Shown in pieces: positions 9,101-18,410 of a DNA stretch of 35,644 nt. A program made the position numbers and the translations under genes. Positions within the stretch are counted from its first letter, which is position 1; every line of letters begins with the position of its first letter. The notes beneath the pieces were generated by a model, which was not told the DNA's origin, did not search any database, and saw only the letters and a list, made by a program, of their open reading frames with translations. The DNA is taken from the NCBI GenBank assembly GCA_010906935.1, contig JAAFHC010000010.1, positions 3,017 through 38,660 of the forward strand, read 5' to 3'. Source of the DNA: Gelidibacter sp. Lineage in GTDB: Bacteria > Bacteroidota > Bacteroidia > Flavobacteriales > Flavobacteriaceae.

Positions 9101-9156
9101 TTCTGTAAATATTATGATCTACAGATGCCCATCTATAAATCGGTTAAAATCGGGTG

Positions 9157-9164
9157 CAAAAGTA
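9157..9164 (-). promoter_or_regulatory. Probable -7 box for the RNA helicase gene
   Basis: Read on the minus strand this is TACTTTTG, an exact match to the Bacteroidota -7 consensus TAnnTTTG, 56 bases before the start codon. I found no TTG at the ideal 17-19 base distance upstream, so only the -7 element is claimed. Confidence 0.5.
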
Positions 9165-9254
9165 CACTTTAAAAGCATACAAAAAACATTTTGGTAATTT
9201 ATTTTATTATTTTGCTTGGAGGTCAGTATTTTGGATTGTTGGATTTGAACTTTA

Positions 9255-9337
9255 AATCCTATCCCCAACCCCTGACACGTTAAGCCCGCCTGTTCGGCCG
9301 GCAGGTAAACTTTCCGAAGGAAAGTGCGTTTGATTGA
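9255..9337. repeat. Dispersed hairpin repeat (TATCCCCAACCCCT family), copy 1
   Basis: Starts with AATCCTATCCCCAACCCCT, contains a GC-rich partial palindrome (9284-9305), then a perfect 7-bp hairpin ACTTTCC-GAA-GGAAAGT (9309-9325) and a GTTTGATTGA end. The same head, hairpin and tail occur three times at 12630-12908 and once at 22109-22163. It lies in the gap between the lipoprotein gene and the helicase gene. Confidence 0.85.
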
Positions 9338-9378
9338 AATTGGTATGTGATGACCTCTTTGAACATTTACAATTCCCT

Positions 9379-10764
9379 TTATTGTATCAATTTAATTATT
9401 TCCGATTCTAATTTATAGGAATCCAAACTGGTAAATGCATTTTTAACGATACCGTTACTGTCTATTAAAATGGTACGTGGATATTTGCTGCTCAAATAGT
9501 AATGAGCATCACTGTCTTTAGGAAGCAAATATTGATTATTTATTTCCAATAATTTTAAAAAATCTTCTTTGGTCAGCACTTGTGGCGAAGTTTGCATATT
9601 GATGCCTAAAAACAACAAATCTGGGTGCTTTTTCTCCAGGAATTTGATGCGACTTACTACATAATCGACAGACATATATTCCGTAGACCAAAAACAAATT
9701 GCGGTATTTTTATTTTTAATAATCTCCTTTATTGTTGAAGGAACGTTGTTATAAGAAACCAGGTTAAAGTCGCGGAAAAGTTCATTTGTTGCTATATAAT
9801 TGCAATCCTTTACCAAATTATTCACCAGTTCAATATCTTCTTTATTGGTGCTATTTCCCAAAAACAAACGCAAAGCCTCTTGATTAACACGGCAAGCCGA
9901 TTCACTTTTTAAAAAATCGCTCACTAAAATTCTTTTCAACAGCAAATTCTTAAATGATTCCGCTTTTATATTTTCATTAATCGCGTTTAACATGTTCACG
10001 GTAATGTCATTTTTGGTGCTGTCATTTTCTTTAAGCTGATAACTGATATTGTATAAATAGCTCACCACATAGTTTTGATAAGGATAAAATGAAACCAAAT
10101 TTTCTTCATTTAAACTTATATTATTTCTAAAAGCGTAAAAAGAATCGGAAACTTTAGGGGATTCTTCCAAACTAAAAGTACCTCTATAAAAAATTGGGTA
10201 AACTTCTTTTAATCTGTACAATGGAAATTGAATGGCGGTATTTGTTAATTTTTTAAATCCTTTTGAAACAGCGGTTTCATTTTGAAAAAAATCATTATAA
10301 ATCGCAAATCTTTCTTCAGAAAGTGAATCAATTTTAGCCTGAAAATCTTGTTCATTCAAATCGAAATTTTGGTACATCATTCTTTCCTCTATCTCATTTT
10401 GCAAAAATAAATTAATTAAAAATTCATTTTTAGCACTCCCTTTTCCGCTAAACACAAGCGATTGGTCAAATTCCCATGAATTAAGCCTAATTAAAATACT
10501 GTCGGAAGGCTCAAAATAAATATATTGAAATTCATTTCCGTGCTTAAAAGTGTACAAACCTTCCTGTAATGAAGGAATTCCCTTTAAAAATCTGTTGTTT
10601 TTATCAAGCAATAAAGTATCCAAAACTTTCTCATCTTTTAATAATAAGACAAAGTTGGTTTTTGGATTGATAATTTGCCCACCGAAATAAGTAAGGTTAT
10701 CTCCATTGGTCTTTTTACAACCCATCATTAAAAATACCAATATGCCAACTATCATGTATTTCAT
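9379..10764 (-). CDS. Lipoprotein with thioredoxin-like fold lacking the CXXC site
   Basis: A 461-residue probable lipoprotein: a short hydrophobic signal ending in the lipobox LMMGC, with C16 as the lipid-attached cysteine. The N-terminal part resembles the beta-rich domain (DUF4369 type) that precedes TlpA/AhpC-like thioredoxin domains in Bacteroidota, the middle is helical and unassigned, and the C-terminal ~120 residues have the thioredoxin pattern (TAICFWSTEYMSVDYV, later YPRTILIDSNGIV with the cis-proline position). Where TlpA has W-C-x-x-C this protein has STEYM, so it should not do thiol-disulfide exchange. Probably anchored in a membrane facing the periplasm. Monocistronic, with a -7 box 17 bases upstream. 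Confidence 0.7.
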   Translation of the reverse strand: MKYMIVGILVFLMMGCKKTNGDNLTYFGGQIINPKTNFVLLLKDEKVLDTLLLDKNNRFLKGIPSLQEGLYTFKHGNEFQYIYFEPSDSILIRLNSWEFDQSLVFSGKGSAKNEFLINLFLQNEIEERMMYQNFDLNEQDFQAKIDSLSEERFAIYNDFFQNETAVSKGFKKLTNTAIQFPLYRLKEVYPIFYRGTFSLEESPKVSDSFYAFRNNISLNEENLVSFYPYQNYVVSYLYNISYQLKENDSTKNDITVNMLNAINENIKAESFKNLLLKRILVSDFLKSESACRVNQEALRLFLGNSTNKEDIELVNNLVKDCNYIATNELFRDFNLVSYNNVPSTIKEIIKNKNTAICFWSTEYMSVDYVVSRIKFLEKKHPDLLFLGINMQTSPQVLTKEDFLKLLEINNQYLLPKDSDAHYYLSSKYPRTILIDSNGIVKNAFTSLDSYKLESEIIKLIQ

Positions 10765-10780
10765 AAAAGTTTATTTGAAA

Positions 10781-10788
10781 CAAAAATA
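10781..10788 (-). promoter_or_regulatory. Probable -7 box for the thioredoxin-fold lipoprotein gene
   Basis: Minus-strand TATTTTTG, an exact TAnnTTTG match, 17 bases before the start codon. A very short 5' untranslated region is implied. No convincing -33 TTG is present. Confidence 0.45.
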
Positions 10789-10886
10789 CGCACATCTAAA
10801 TGCCCCGTTAGTTAATGAGTTGTTAAATATGGCAGTAAAGCAACAGAAGCGCAAAAATTAACTTTTGGTTTGCTATTTTTTTATAA

Positions 10887-12557
<1,671 letters not shown>

Positions 12558-12622
12558 TTGTTCCCTTCGGCCCTGCTCAGGGTAAAGGTTGTTGGCTTTT
12601 TAATTTATAACAAAAAACTTTT
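12558..12622. other. Spacer with small palindrome after the ABC-F gene
   Basis: Holds a CCCTG-CT-CAGGG palindrome (12571-12582) within CCCTTCGGCCCTGCTCAGGG, a type of short GC-rich repeat familiar from Bacteroidota intergenic DNA. There is no T run, so it is not an obvious terminator. Confidence 0.45.
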
Positions 12623-12957
12623 AACTTGGAATCCTATCCCCAACGCCTGCCACGGCAGGCAAGCTTTTCCGACGAAAAGGGAGTTTGATTGAGTTAAGAA
12701 TTTTATTTACAACAAAAACTATTAACTTGGAATCCTATCCCCAACCCCTACCATCGTAGCCAAGCTTTTCCGACGGAAAGGGAGTTTGATTGAGTTAAGA
12801 ATCTTATTTACAACAAAAACTTTTAACTTTTAACTTTTAACTTGGAATCCTATCCCCAACCCCTACCACGGCAGGCAAGCTTTTCCGACGGAAAGGGAGT
12901 TTGATTGAGTTAAGAATTTTATTTACAACAAAAACTTTTAACTTTTAACTTTTAATA
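12623..12957. repeat. Three-unit tandem array of the hairpin repeat with heptamer spacers
   Basis: Three copies of a ~100-bp unit begin at 12623, 12724 and 12839 with AACTTGGAATCC. Each unit has the TATCCCCAACCCCT head, a small palindrome, a CTTTTCC/GGAAAGG-type hairpin, GTTTGATTGAGTTAAGAAT, and ACAACAAAAAC leading into TTTTAAC heptamers. The spacing is 101 and 115 bp; the 14-bp difference equals two extra TTTTAAC heptamers. It fills the gap between the convergent ABC-F and wzc-like genes. No coding sequence. Confidence 0.93.
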
Positions 12958-12958
12958 T

Positions 12959-15421
12959 TTACTTACTTTTTTTTCTTTTGAAAATATTTTTAATGAATGA
13001 TTTGGTCGCTATTTCTTCACCGCCATATCCGGTAGCATATTTTCCGTAGCCGTAACCGTATCCATAGCCGTTTCCATAACCGCCGTAACGCAATTTCATG
13101 GTAAAATCGTTCAATATAATGCTGATGTTTGTAATTTCTTCTTTGATATATTTTTCGTTAATCATTTTAAGCATTCCCGTTTGGGAATAGTTTTGTCTGA
13201 CGATATACAGCGTGGAATCGGCATATTTCAACAACTCAACAGCATCACTCACCAATCCCATTGGTGGCGTGTCTAAAATAATATAATCATAATTTTCTTT
13301 TAAATTGCTTATCAATTCTTCCGTTGCTGAACTGATCAATAATTCGGAAGGATTAGGCGGTACCGGACCGGCAATAATAACATCGAGATTGGGTATTTTG
13401 GTTTTTTGAATAATTGTCTCAATATTTTCTTCGCCTATTAAATAATTCACCACGCCTTTTTCATTGGAAACCTCAAAATTTTCAAATATTTTCGGTTTAC
13501 GCAAATCCATTCCGACCAAAATTGTTTTTTTTCCGCCTAAAGCAAAAACCGTAGCCATATTCATGGACACAAATGTTTTGCCTTCTCCACTTACAGATGA
13601 TGTCACAATAATGGTTTTGCACTTGTCTTTTGTGCTTCTGGTAAATAAAAATTGGATGTTTGAACGCAGCGCCCTAAATGATTCGGCGACGCCCGATTTA
13701 GGTTTGGTAAATACAGCCAAATTGCTATCGGTGCCATTGTTTCCCACCACCCCTAAAACGGGGATGGGCGAAATTTTTTCAATATCTTCGGTCGAGTGAA
13801 TTCGGGTATCCAACAATTCTTTGGCAATAATCAAAAATAGCGGCAAAATGGTTCCCAAAAGTAGGGCGACCATATAATTGAACTCTTTTCTCGGAGAAAT
13901 GGAACCTTGTCCGGTATCTTTTGCAGTATCCAATACCGAAATATCCGAAACCGTTGAAGCAATCGCAATATCTGCTTCATAACGTTTCTGCATCAGAAAA
14001 ACATAATTTGATTCGGTTAAACTGTATTTCCGTTGAAAATTTAATAATTTCTGTTCTTTACTCGGAAGCTTATTTAGCTCGGCATTATATCCGCTCAAAC
14101 GATTTCTGCTGTTATTCAGCGTAATTTTAGTTTCATTTTTTAAGGAGGAAAGATTTTCAAGCAACACATTTCTTGTGGTTTCAACTTCTTGATTTACCGC
14201 AATTAATGATGGGTGATTTGGGGTGACTTCTTTCGTTAATTTATCCTTTTTAATGGAAAGTTCCGTTAATTTCCCAACCATACCGGAAATGGAGCCATCT
14301 TCAATATTGATGATCGCCGGCGCTGGAATATTGGTGAAATTTGTATGGGATTTTATGTAGTTTTCCAAATTGTTGAAATACGCGATTCGGTCTCCCAACT
14401 GCTCTTGCATTTTATCTAAATTTAGTGTTTGAGAAAATATTTCACCGCCTTCAGCCGATAATTCATAAATGGCGTTTTCCTGTTTAAACTTTCCGATGTT
14501 GTCTTCAATTAATTTTAAACTGTCGGATGTGTTCCTAAACTGCGCGTCAATAAATTCTTTGGTGCTTCGGGCATAATTTGTTTTTTGCTCCAATTCAAGT
14601 TCTGCCAAAACAACCACCGTTTCATTTAAATAATCGACCAGCCTGCTTTTATTTGGGCCCGACAAGCTCAATTCAATTAAAGAAGTGCCTGTAAGTCCGG
14701 CCGCCCTCACATTCTGATATTCGCCGGCTACCTCGTCAATAGTTCTCATCTGAATATAAATTGATTGGCCTTTTAAGATAATAGCATCATTTTTTCTTTC
14801 AATTTGCGCTTTTAAAAACGGAAGATTGATATATTCATCAATTGAAAATACTTTTGAAAAACGTTTTTTATTGCCTTTATAATCAATTTGCGTTTCGTCT
14901 TTGTAATTGTTTAATTTATACGTTGCATTTCCATTAAAATCGACCGAAAGTTCAAAACGATCATTGTCTAAAAAATCAATTTTTATGACAGTGTTCAGCA
15001 ATTGGTATTGGTTGGGCTGTAATATGACGGTAAATGGTGCTTCGCCATAAGCATCTTCTATTCTGAAACGGCCGTCTTTTAAATAATCAATATAAAAATT
15101 GAGCCTGTTTATCACTTTTTCATTATGGGATCTCGAAGTTAAGGCTTTTCTGATGGATTCAACTTTGTCGCTCACGCCGCCCCAGTTAAAGGCAATATTG
15201 GTTCCCGAGGAAAAAAGCGGATTTTGTTTTTCGTTTACGGCAATGGTAGTTTTCAGCCCATAAATTCGTTGGGTGGAAATATTGATGTAATAGGCAATAG
15301 CAAACGCCACGGCAATTGTGGCCACAAACCATTTCCAATTGGCTAAAATTCGAAATAAATAATCTTTAACGTTTGAGATTTGCTCACTTGGATTTTCAAT
15401 AAATTTGAATTTATGATCCAT
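12959..15421 (-). CDS. Wzc-type polysaccharide co-polymerase / tyrosine autokinase
   Basis: An 820-residue inner-membrane protein controlling capsule or exopolysaccharide assembly. Layout: N-terminal transmembrane helix (about 30-50), long periplasmic Wzz-like region with coiled-coil character, second transmembrane helix near residues 510-530 (VALLLGTILPLFLIIA), then a cytoplasmic BY-kinase domain with Walker A SGEGKT (about 610), Walker A' VGMDLRKPK and Walker B YIILDTPP. The C-terminus has a tyrosine-rich cluster of alternating G and Y before a lysine-rich end, the usual autophosphorylation tail. It lies five bases after the Wza-like gene, so the two are one unit. No Wzb-type phosphatase or glycosyltransferase genes are adjacent. 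Confidence 0.92.
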   Translation of the reverse strand: MDHKFKFIENPSEQISNVKDYLFRILANWKWFVATIAVAFAIAYYINISTQRIYGLKTTIAVNEKQNPLFSSGTNIAFNWGGVSDKVESIRKALTSRSHNEKVINRLNFYIDYLKDGRFRIEDAYGEAPFTVILQPNQYQLLNTVIKIDFLDNDRFELSVDFNGNATYKLNNYKDETQIDYKGNKKRFSKVFSIDEYINLPFLKAQIERKNDAIILKGQSIYIQMRTIDEVAGEYQNVRAAGLTGTSLIELSLSGPNKSRLVDYLNETVVVLAELELEQKTNYARSTKEFIDAQFRNTSDSLKLIEDNIGKFKQENAIYELSAEGGEIFSQTLNLDKMQEQLGDRIAYFNNLENYIKSHTNFTNIPAPAIINIEDGSISGMVGKLTELSIKKDKLTKEVTPNHPSLIAVNQEVETTRNVLLENLSSLKNETKITLNNSRNRLSGYNAELNKLPSKEQKLLNFQRKYSLTESNYVFLMQKRYEADIAIASTVSDISVLDTAKDTGQGSISPRKEFNYMVALLLGTILPLFLIIAKELLDTRIHSTEDIEKISPIPVLGVVGNNGTDSNLAVFTKPKSGVAESFRALRSNIQFLFTRSTKDKCKTIIVTSSVSGEGKTFVSMNMATVFALGGKKTILVGMDLRKPKIFENFEVSNEKGVVNYLIGEENIETIIQKTKIPNLDVIIAGPVPPNPSELLISSATEELISNLKENYDYIILDTPPMGLVSDAVELLKYADSTLYIVRQNYSQTGMLKMINEKYIKEEITNISIILNDFTMKLRYGGYGNGYGYGYGYGKYATGYGGEEIATKSFIKNIFKRKKSK

Positions 15422-15426
15422 AAATA

Positions 15427-16194
15427 TTATAAATTTTTAACTAATAAAACGGAAGTTACCACAAAGGACAATACCGAGACAACGGTTGTAAATGCTTGTA
15501 GTCCGGTAGTTCCAATTCCCCATGATTTTTGTTTTAACGGCGCCACATAAATAATGTCATTGGGTTGAATATAAAAATTTTCCGATTCAAATATGGCCAT
15601 TTCATTCATGTTAATTTTATATTTTTTAACACCATCAAGCGATTTTCTGATGATCAATACATTTTCTCGGTCTCCATAGGTAGAAATTTCCCCTGAATTA
15701 GCAATGGCATCAATGATTGAAACCTGATTTTGCGCCAAGTTTTTTGTTCCCGGCGAACCCACTTCACCAGTGACAATAAAGTTGATACCACCCAATTTTA
15801 CTGTCACAAAAACGGTTTCGGGATTCTTTAAGAACTTGCCCAATTCCATTTCCAATTTTTCTCTGGTTTCTTTTTCTGTATAGCCCAAAACATTCACTTC
15901 CCCAATATAGGGAATTCTAATATTTCCGTGACTGTCAATCGTATATCCGCTAAAATAAAGTCCGCCCGCGCCGCCTCCCGAAGCGCTATTTTTAAAAAGC
16001 GTCACCAATTCCTGGTTTTCAGCTTTAATGTCGATGTATAAAATATCATTAACCTGCAAGCGATAAGGTTCACTATTTAGTTTGGTGATTTCCGATTTGC
16101 TTACCGGTTCACCTTGAAAAGAGGTCACTTGCTTCGTTGAAATACAGGACGATAGCAGACTTAAAACTGCTGCGTATAAAAAAAATTTCTTCAT
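15427..16194 (-). CDS. Wza-type polysaccharide export lipoprotein
   Basis: A 255-residue outer-membrane export protein. The signal peptide ends in the lipobox LLSSC (C17). It is followed by the poly-export domain (YRLQVNDILYIDIKA, about residue 43 onward) and an SLBB beta-grasp region (VTGEVGSPGTKNL). The C-terminus is a hydrophobic helix (VSVLSFVVTSVLLVKNL), fitting the amphipathic helix that crosses the outer membrane in Wza. First gene of the pair with the tyrosine kinase, with a TATATTTG -7 box just upstream. Confidence 0.9.
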   Translation of the reverse strand: MKKFFLYAAVLSLLSSCISTKQVTSFQGEPVSKSEITKLNSEPYRLQVNDILYIDIKAENQELVTLFKNSASGGGAGGLYFSGYTIDSHGNIRIPYIGEVNVLGYTEKETREKLEMELGKFLKNPETVFVTVKLGGINFIVTGEVGSPGTKNLAQNQVSIIDAIANSGEISTYGDRENVLIIRKSLDGVKKYKINMNEMAIFESENFYIQPNDIIYVAPLKQKSWGIGTTGLQAFTTVVSVLSFVVTSVLLVKNL

Positions 16195-16215
16195 AAATAT
16201 TTAGTCAGGCTATGG

Positions 16216-16223
16216 CAAATATA
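16216..16223 (-). promoter_or_regulatory. Probable -7 box for the wza/wzc-like pair
   Basis: Minus-strand TATATTTG, an exact TAnnTTTG match, 22 bases before the Wza-like start. No TTG at the ideal upstream distance was found. Confidence 0.5.
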
Positions 16224-16282
16224 ATTTTAAATAGCGTATTAAAATAATTTTTCAACTATTTTCGCATTAAAATTGACTTGTT

Positions 16283-17062
16283 ATGGTTTGGTTTAAAATT
16301 AGGTCATTTATCGCATTTTTATTGGCTTCAACAAATAAGCATGGCGTGCACTCCCCTTTTGTTTATGATTTGGTGACCAAATGTTTTAACAGCCAAACAA
16401 ATCCTTCCAAAACAGCAGCATTTAAAAGTATTCAAAAGTCATTATATTCAAATTACCACAGCATCTCGATTACAGATTACGGCAAAGGTTCTTCGGTTTT
16501 TAAAAGTAACGTACGAAAAGTGTCGGATATTGCAAAAATAGCAGGCATCTCCAAAAAAAAAGCGGCGCTTCTTCTTCGGATGGCTGACTATTTCAATCCG
16601 AAAAACATACTGGAAATAGGCACATCGGTGGGATTGGGAACCGCTGCTTTAAGTATCGGAAACCCTGATGCACAAATTGTTACGCTTGAAGGATGCAAAA
16701 ACACTGCAGAAGTTGCCAAAGAATTATTCGGCAAGCATCATTTAAACAATATTGAACTGGTTGTTGGAAATTTCAATGAAACACTTTCTGATGTTTTAAA
16801 AAATAAACAAGTCGATTTAATTTATTTTGATGGCAATCATCAAAAGGAAGCTACGCTTCAATATTTCAATCAATGCCTTGAAACGGCACATCACAATTCC
16901 CTATTTATTTTTGACGACATCCATTGGTCGCCGGAGATGCAATTGGCTTGGACCGAAATTAAAATGCATCCAAAAGTTACCGTTTCAATAGATACCTATT
17001 TTTGGGGGCTAATTTTTTTCAGAAAAGAGCAGAAAAAACAACATTTTACAATTAGAGTATAA
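16283..17062 (+). CDS. Class I SAM-dependent O-methyltransferase-like protein
   Basis: A 259-residue protein. The SAM-binding motif is ILEIGTSVGLGTAAL in the middle of the chain, followed by an acidic VTLEG loop, LIYFDGNHQKEAT and LFIFDDIHWSPEM, as in the O-methyltransferase (COG4122) group. The N-terminal part contains GVHSPFVYDL, a segment I associate with Flavobacteriia homologues. The substrate is unknown. It is divergent from the export pair with 88 bases between starts, so a link to polysaccharide modification is possible but not shown. Confidence 0.8.
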   Translation: MVWFKIRSFIAFLLASTNKHGVHSPFVYDLVTKCFNSQTNPSKTAAFKSIQKSLYSNYHSISITDYGKGSSVFKSNVRKVSDIAKIAGISKKKAALLLRMADYFNPKNILEIGTSVGLGTAALSIGNPDAQIVTLEGCKNTAEVAKELFGKHHLNNIELVVGNFNETLSDVLKNKQVDLIYFDGNHQKEATLQYFNQCLETAHHNSLFIFDDIHWSPEMQLAWTEIKMHPKVTVSIDTYFWGLIFFRKEQKKQHFTIRV

Positions 17063-17104
17063 CGCTAAATGCTGTCAATATCTGTAATCTGTTTCCAATA
17101 AATC

Positions 17105-17131
17105 ATTGTTGAATCGTTGAATCGTTGAATT
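17105..17131. repeat. Short GTTGAATC tandem repeat
   Basis: Three consecutive units of 8 bp (GTTGAATC, GTTGAATC, GTTGAATT) from 17108. Related in sequence to the 7-bp GTTNNAR repeats of this window but with a different period. Confidence 0.7.
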
Positions 17132-17236
17132 GTTTATTTGATTTTGTGTTTACCTATAATGAAGAACTTTTAACATATGACTTTTTAACTTTAGTCACTA
17201 ACTTTACAATTCACTAAAATTTAGTTTATTTGCATT

Positions 17237-17281
17237 ATGAAACGAGCCATAACAAATTTTGATACACACAGAAATAATTAA
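17237..17281 (+). CDS. Possible 14-residue micro-ORF in element copy A
   Basis: Reads MKRAITNFDTHRNN. Its stop codon TAA shares its last base with the ATG of the next micro-ORF (TAATG). The same residues (ITNFDT) form the C-terminal tail of HisD, where the element copy is fused to hisD. Translation is unproven; the support is the stop/start overlap and conservation of the frame between copies. Confidence 0.35.
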   Translation: MKRAITNFDTHRNN

Positions 17282-17324
17282 TGGCGAACAGCAGCTGTAC
17301 CAATAAAAAATACAATATAAACAG
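17237..17324 (+). repeat. Start-codon-abutting 88-bp element, copy A
   Basis: One of three copies in the window (others at 28401-28487 and 27227-27335, both on the minus strand). It runs from ATGAAACGAGC to TAAACAG and ends exactly at the start codon of the adenosyltransferase gene; the next three bases AAA are also shared. By hand count this copy differs from copy B by eight substitutions and one inserted C over 88 bases. The inserted C shifts the frame so that this copy opens with its own ATG reading frame. The centre GGCGAACAGCAGCTGTACC is an imperfect palindrome. Confidence 0.92.
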
Positions 17325-17328
17325 ATGA
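17281..17328 (+). CDS. Possible 15-residue micro-ORF overlapping the PduO-type gene start
   Basis: Reads MANSSCTNKKYNINR. It starts in the TAATG overlap with the preceding micro-ORF, and its stop codon overlaps the adenosyltransferase start codon as ATGA (17325-17328). This arrangement suits translational coupling. The element copy in front of hisC has the equivalent frame MANSSCTNKK. Unproven. Confidence 0.35.
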   Translation: MANSSCTNKKYNINR

Positions 17329-17897
17329 AAATATACACAAAAACCGGAGATAAAGGCACAACTTCTCTTTTTGGGGGAACAAGGGTACCAAAATATCATT
17401 TAAGAATAGAAGCATACGGCACTGTAGATGAACTAAATTCGTATATCGGCTTAATTCGCGATCAAAAAATTGATGCGCATACCACTAAAATTCTGTTAAA
17501 GATTCAACATGAATTGTTTACATTGGGTTCCATGTTGGCAACGCCTCCTGAAAAAGAAATTTTAAAAAGCGGAAAGGAACGCTTAAATATTCATAAAATT
17601 TCGGAGGAATCTGTAGCGCTTTTGGAACGTGAAATTGACTTCATGAATGAGTCCTTGCCAGAAATGACACATTTTATTTTACCAGGAGGACACAGCACCG
17701 TGTCATTCTGTCATATCACACGCTGCATTTGCAGAAGAGCCGAGCGAATCACCACACAATTAAGTGACGAAAGCACCATAAATCCGAAAATTTTAGTATA
17801 TTTAAACAGGCTTTCCGACTATCTTTTTGTGCTGGCACGGAAGTTGACTATTGACAATCAGGCCCAAGAAATTCCTTGGATTCCTGAGAAAATATAG
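17325..17897 (+). CDS. PduO-type cob(I)yrinic acid a,c-diamide adenosyltransferase
   Basis: A 190-residue ATP:cob(I)alamin adenosyltransferase that makes coenzyme B12. The N-terminal ATP-binding motif is TKTGDKGTTSLFGG (5-18). The YGTVDELNSYIG segment and the C-terminal RCICRRAERITTQL and NRLSDYLFVLAR helices are characteristic of this trimeric helical-bundle family. The start is supported by the motif position and by the repeat element that ends exactly there. No other cobalamin genes are in the window, so it probably recycles salvaged B12 for enzymes such as methylmalonyl-CoA mutase. Confidence 0.93.
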   Translation: MKIYTKTGDKGTTSLFGGTRVPKYHLRIEAYGTVDELNSYIGLIRDQKIDAHTTKILLKIQHELFTLGSMLATPPEKEILKSGKERLNIHKISEESVALLEREIDFMNESLPEMTHFILPGGHSTVSFCHITRCICRRAERITTQLSDESTINPKILVYLNRLSDYLFVLARKLTIDNQAQEIPWIPEKI

Positions 17898-17935
17898 TAA
17901 GTTCTTTTTTATTTTGAAATAAAAGGATAAATAGC

Positions 17936-17965
17936 TTGCCCAATTGAGTAAAAAAATTATTTTTG
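17936..17965 (+). promoter_or_regulatory. Promoter of the DUF2795 gene
   Basis: TTG at 17936-17938 and TATTTTTG at 17958-17965, separated by 19 bases, match the Bacteroidota promoter pattern TTG-N17-19-TAnnTTTG. The start codon follows 23 bases later. Confidence 0.65.
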
Positions 17966-17988
17966 CAAAAATTTAATACGAAGAAGTT

Positions 17989-18210
17989 ATGTATTGGACA
18001 CTAGAATTAGCATCATATTTGGCGGATGCGCCTTGGCCTGCAACAAAAGATGAATTGATTGATTATGCGATTAGAACAGGAGCGCCTTTAGAAGTTGTTG
18101 AGAACCTTCAAGAGATTGAAGATGAGGAAGAAAATTTCGAGTCTATTGTCGAAATTTGGCCCGATTACCCTTCAGAAGAAGATTATCTTTGGAACGAAGA
18201 TGAATATTAA
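17989..18210 (+). CDS. DUF2795 domain small acidic protein
   Basis: A 73-residue protein, very acidic at its C-terminus (EIEDEEENFESIVEIWPDYPSEEDYLWNEDEY in two stretches). The N-terminal part (LASYLADAPWPATKDELIDYAIRTGAP, in two stretches) has the DUF2795 pattern, a small helical domain of unknown function. It has its own promoter and terminator. Its place just before secA is one I recall from other Flavobacteriaceae, but no role in secretion follows from that. Confidence 0.85.
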   Translation: MYWTLELASYLADAPWPATKDELIDYAIRTGAPLEVVENLQEIEDEEENFESIVEIWPDYPSEEDYLWNEDEY

Positions 18211-18224
18211 AAAATACCAATGCT

Positions 18225-18254
18225 AAAAAAGTCTCGTTAGAGACTTTTTTTTTT
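18225..18254 (+). terminator. Intrinsic terminator after the DUF2795 gene
   Basis: Perfect 11-bp stem (18225-18235 with 18240-18250, loop GTTA) with a T run to 18254. It separates the small gene from secA, so secA needs its own promoter in 18255-18410. Confidence 0.9.
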
Positions 18255-18356
18255 GCTTAATCAGTGAATTGTTTAAACTTTTTTCAATTATAATTTAAGC
18301 CAGAATTAAAACAATTTAACTTTAAAAAAATTAACTTTACCGGCTATTAAATAACA

Positions 18357-18380
18357 ATGTAAATTACAGTAATTTTACAT
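18357..18380. promoter_or_regulatory. Near-perfect dyad upstream of secA
   Basis: ATGTAAATTAC (18357-18367) faces GTAATTTTACAT (18369-18380), an inverted repeat with one bulged base, ending 30 bases before the secA start. It has no T run. It could be an operator or a 5'-UTR hairpin; function is unknown. Confidence 0.4.
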
Positions 18381-18410
18381 GTAATTATTAAAAAATTTGA
18401 CACCTATATT

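Noticed and set aside
12558-12958. Small RNA gene in the three-unit repeat array
   Set aside because: Hairpins are present, but no promoter box or terminator frames a unit. Kept as a repeat finding rather than annotated as an RNA gene.
16195-17324. tRNA or rRNA genes in intergenic gaps
   Set aside because: I looked for GGTTCRA-type T-loops and CCA ends in this and the other gaps and saw no cloverleaf-compatible sequence.
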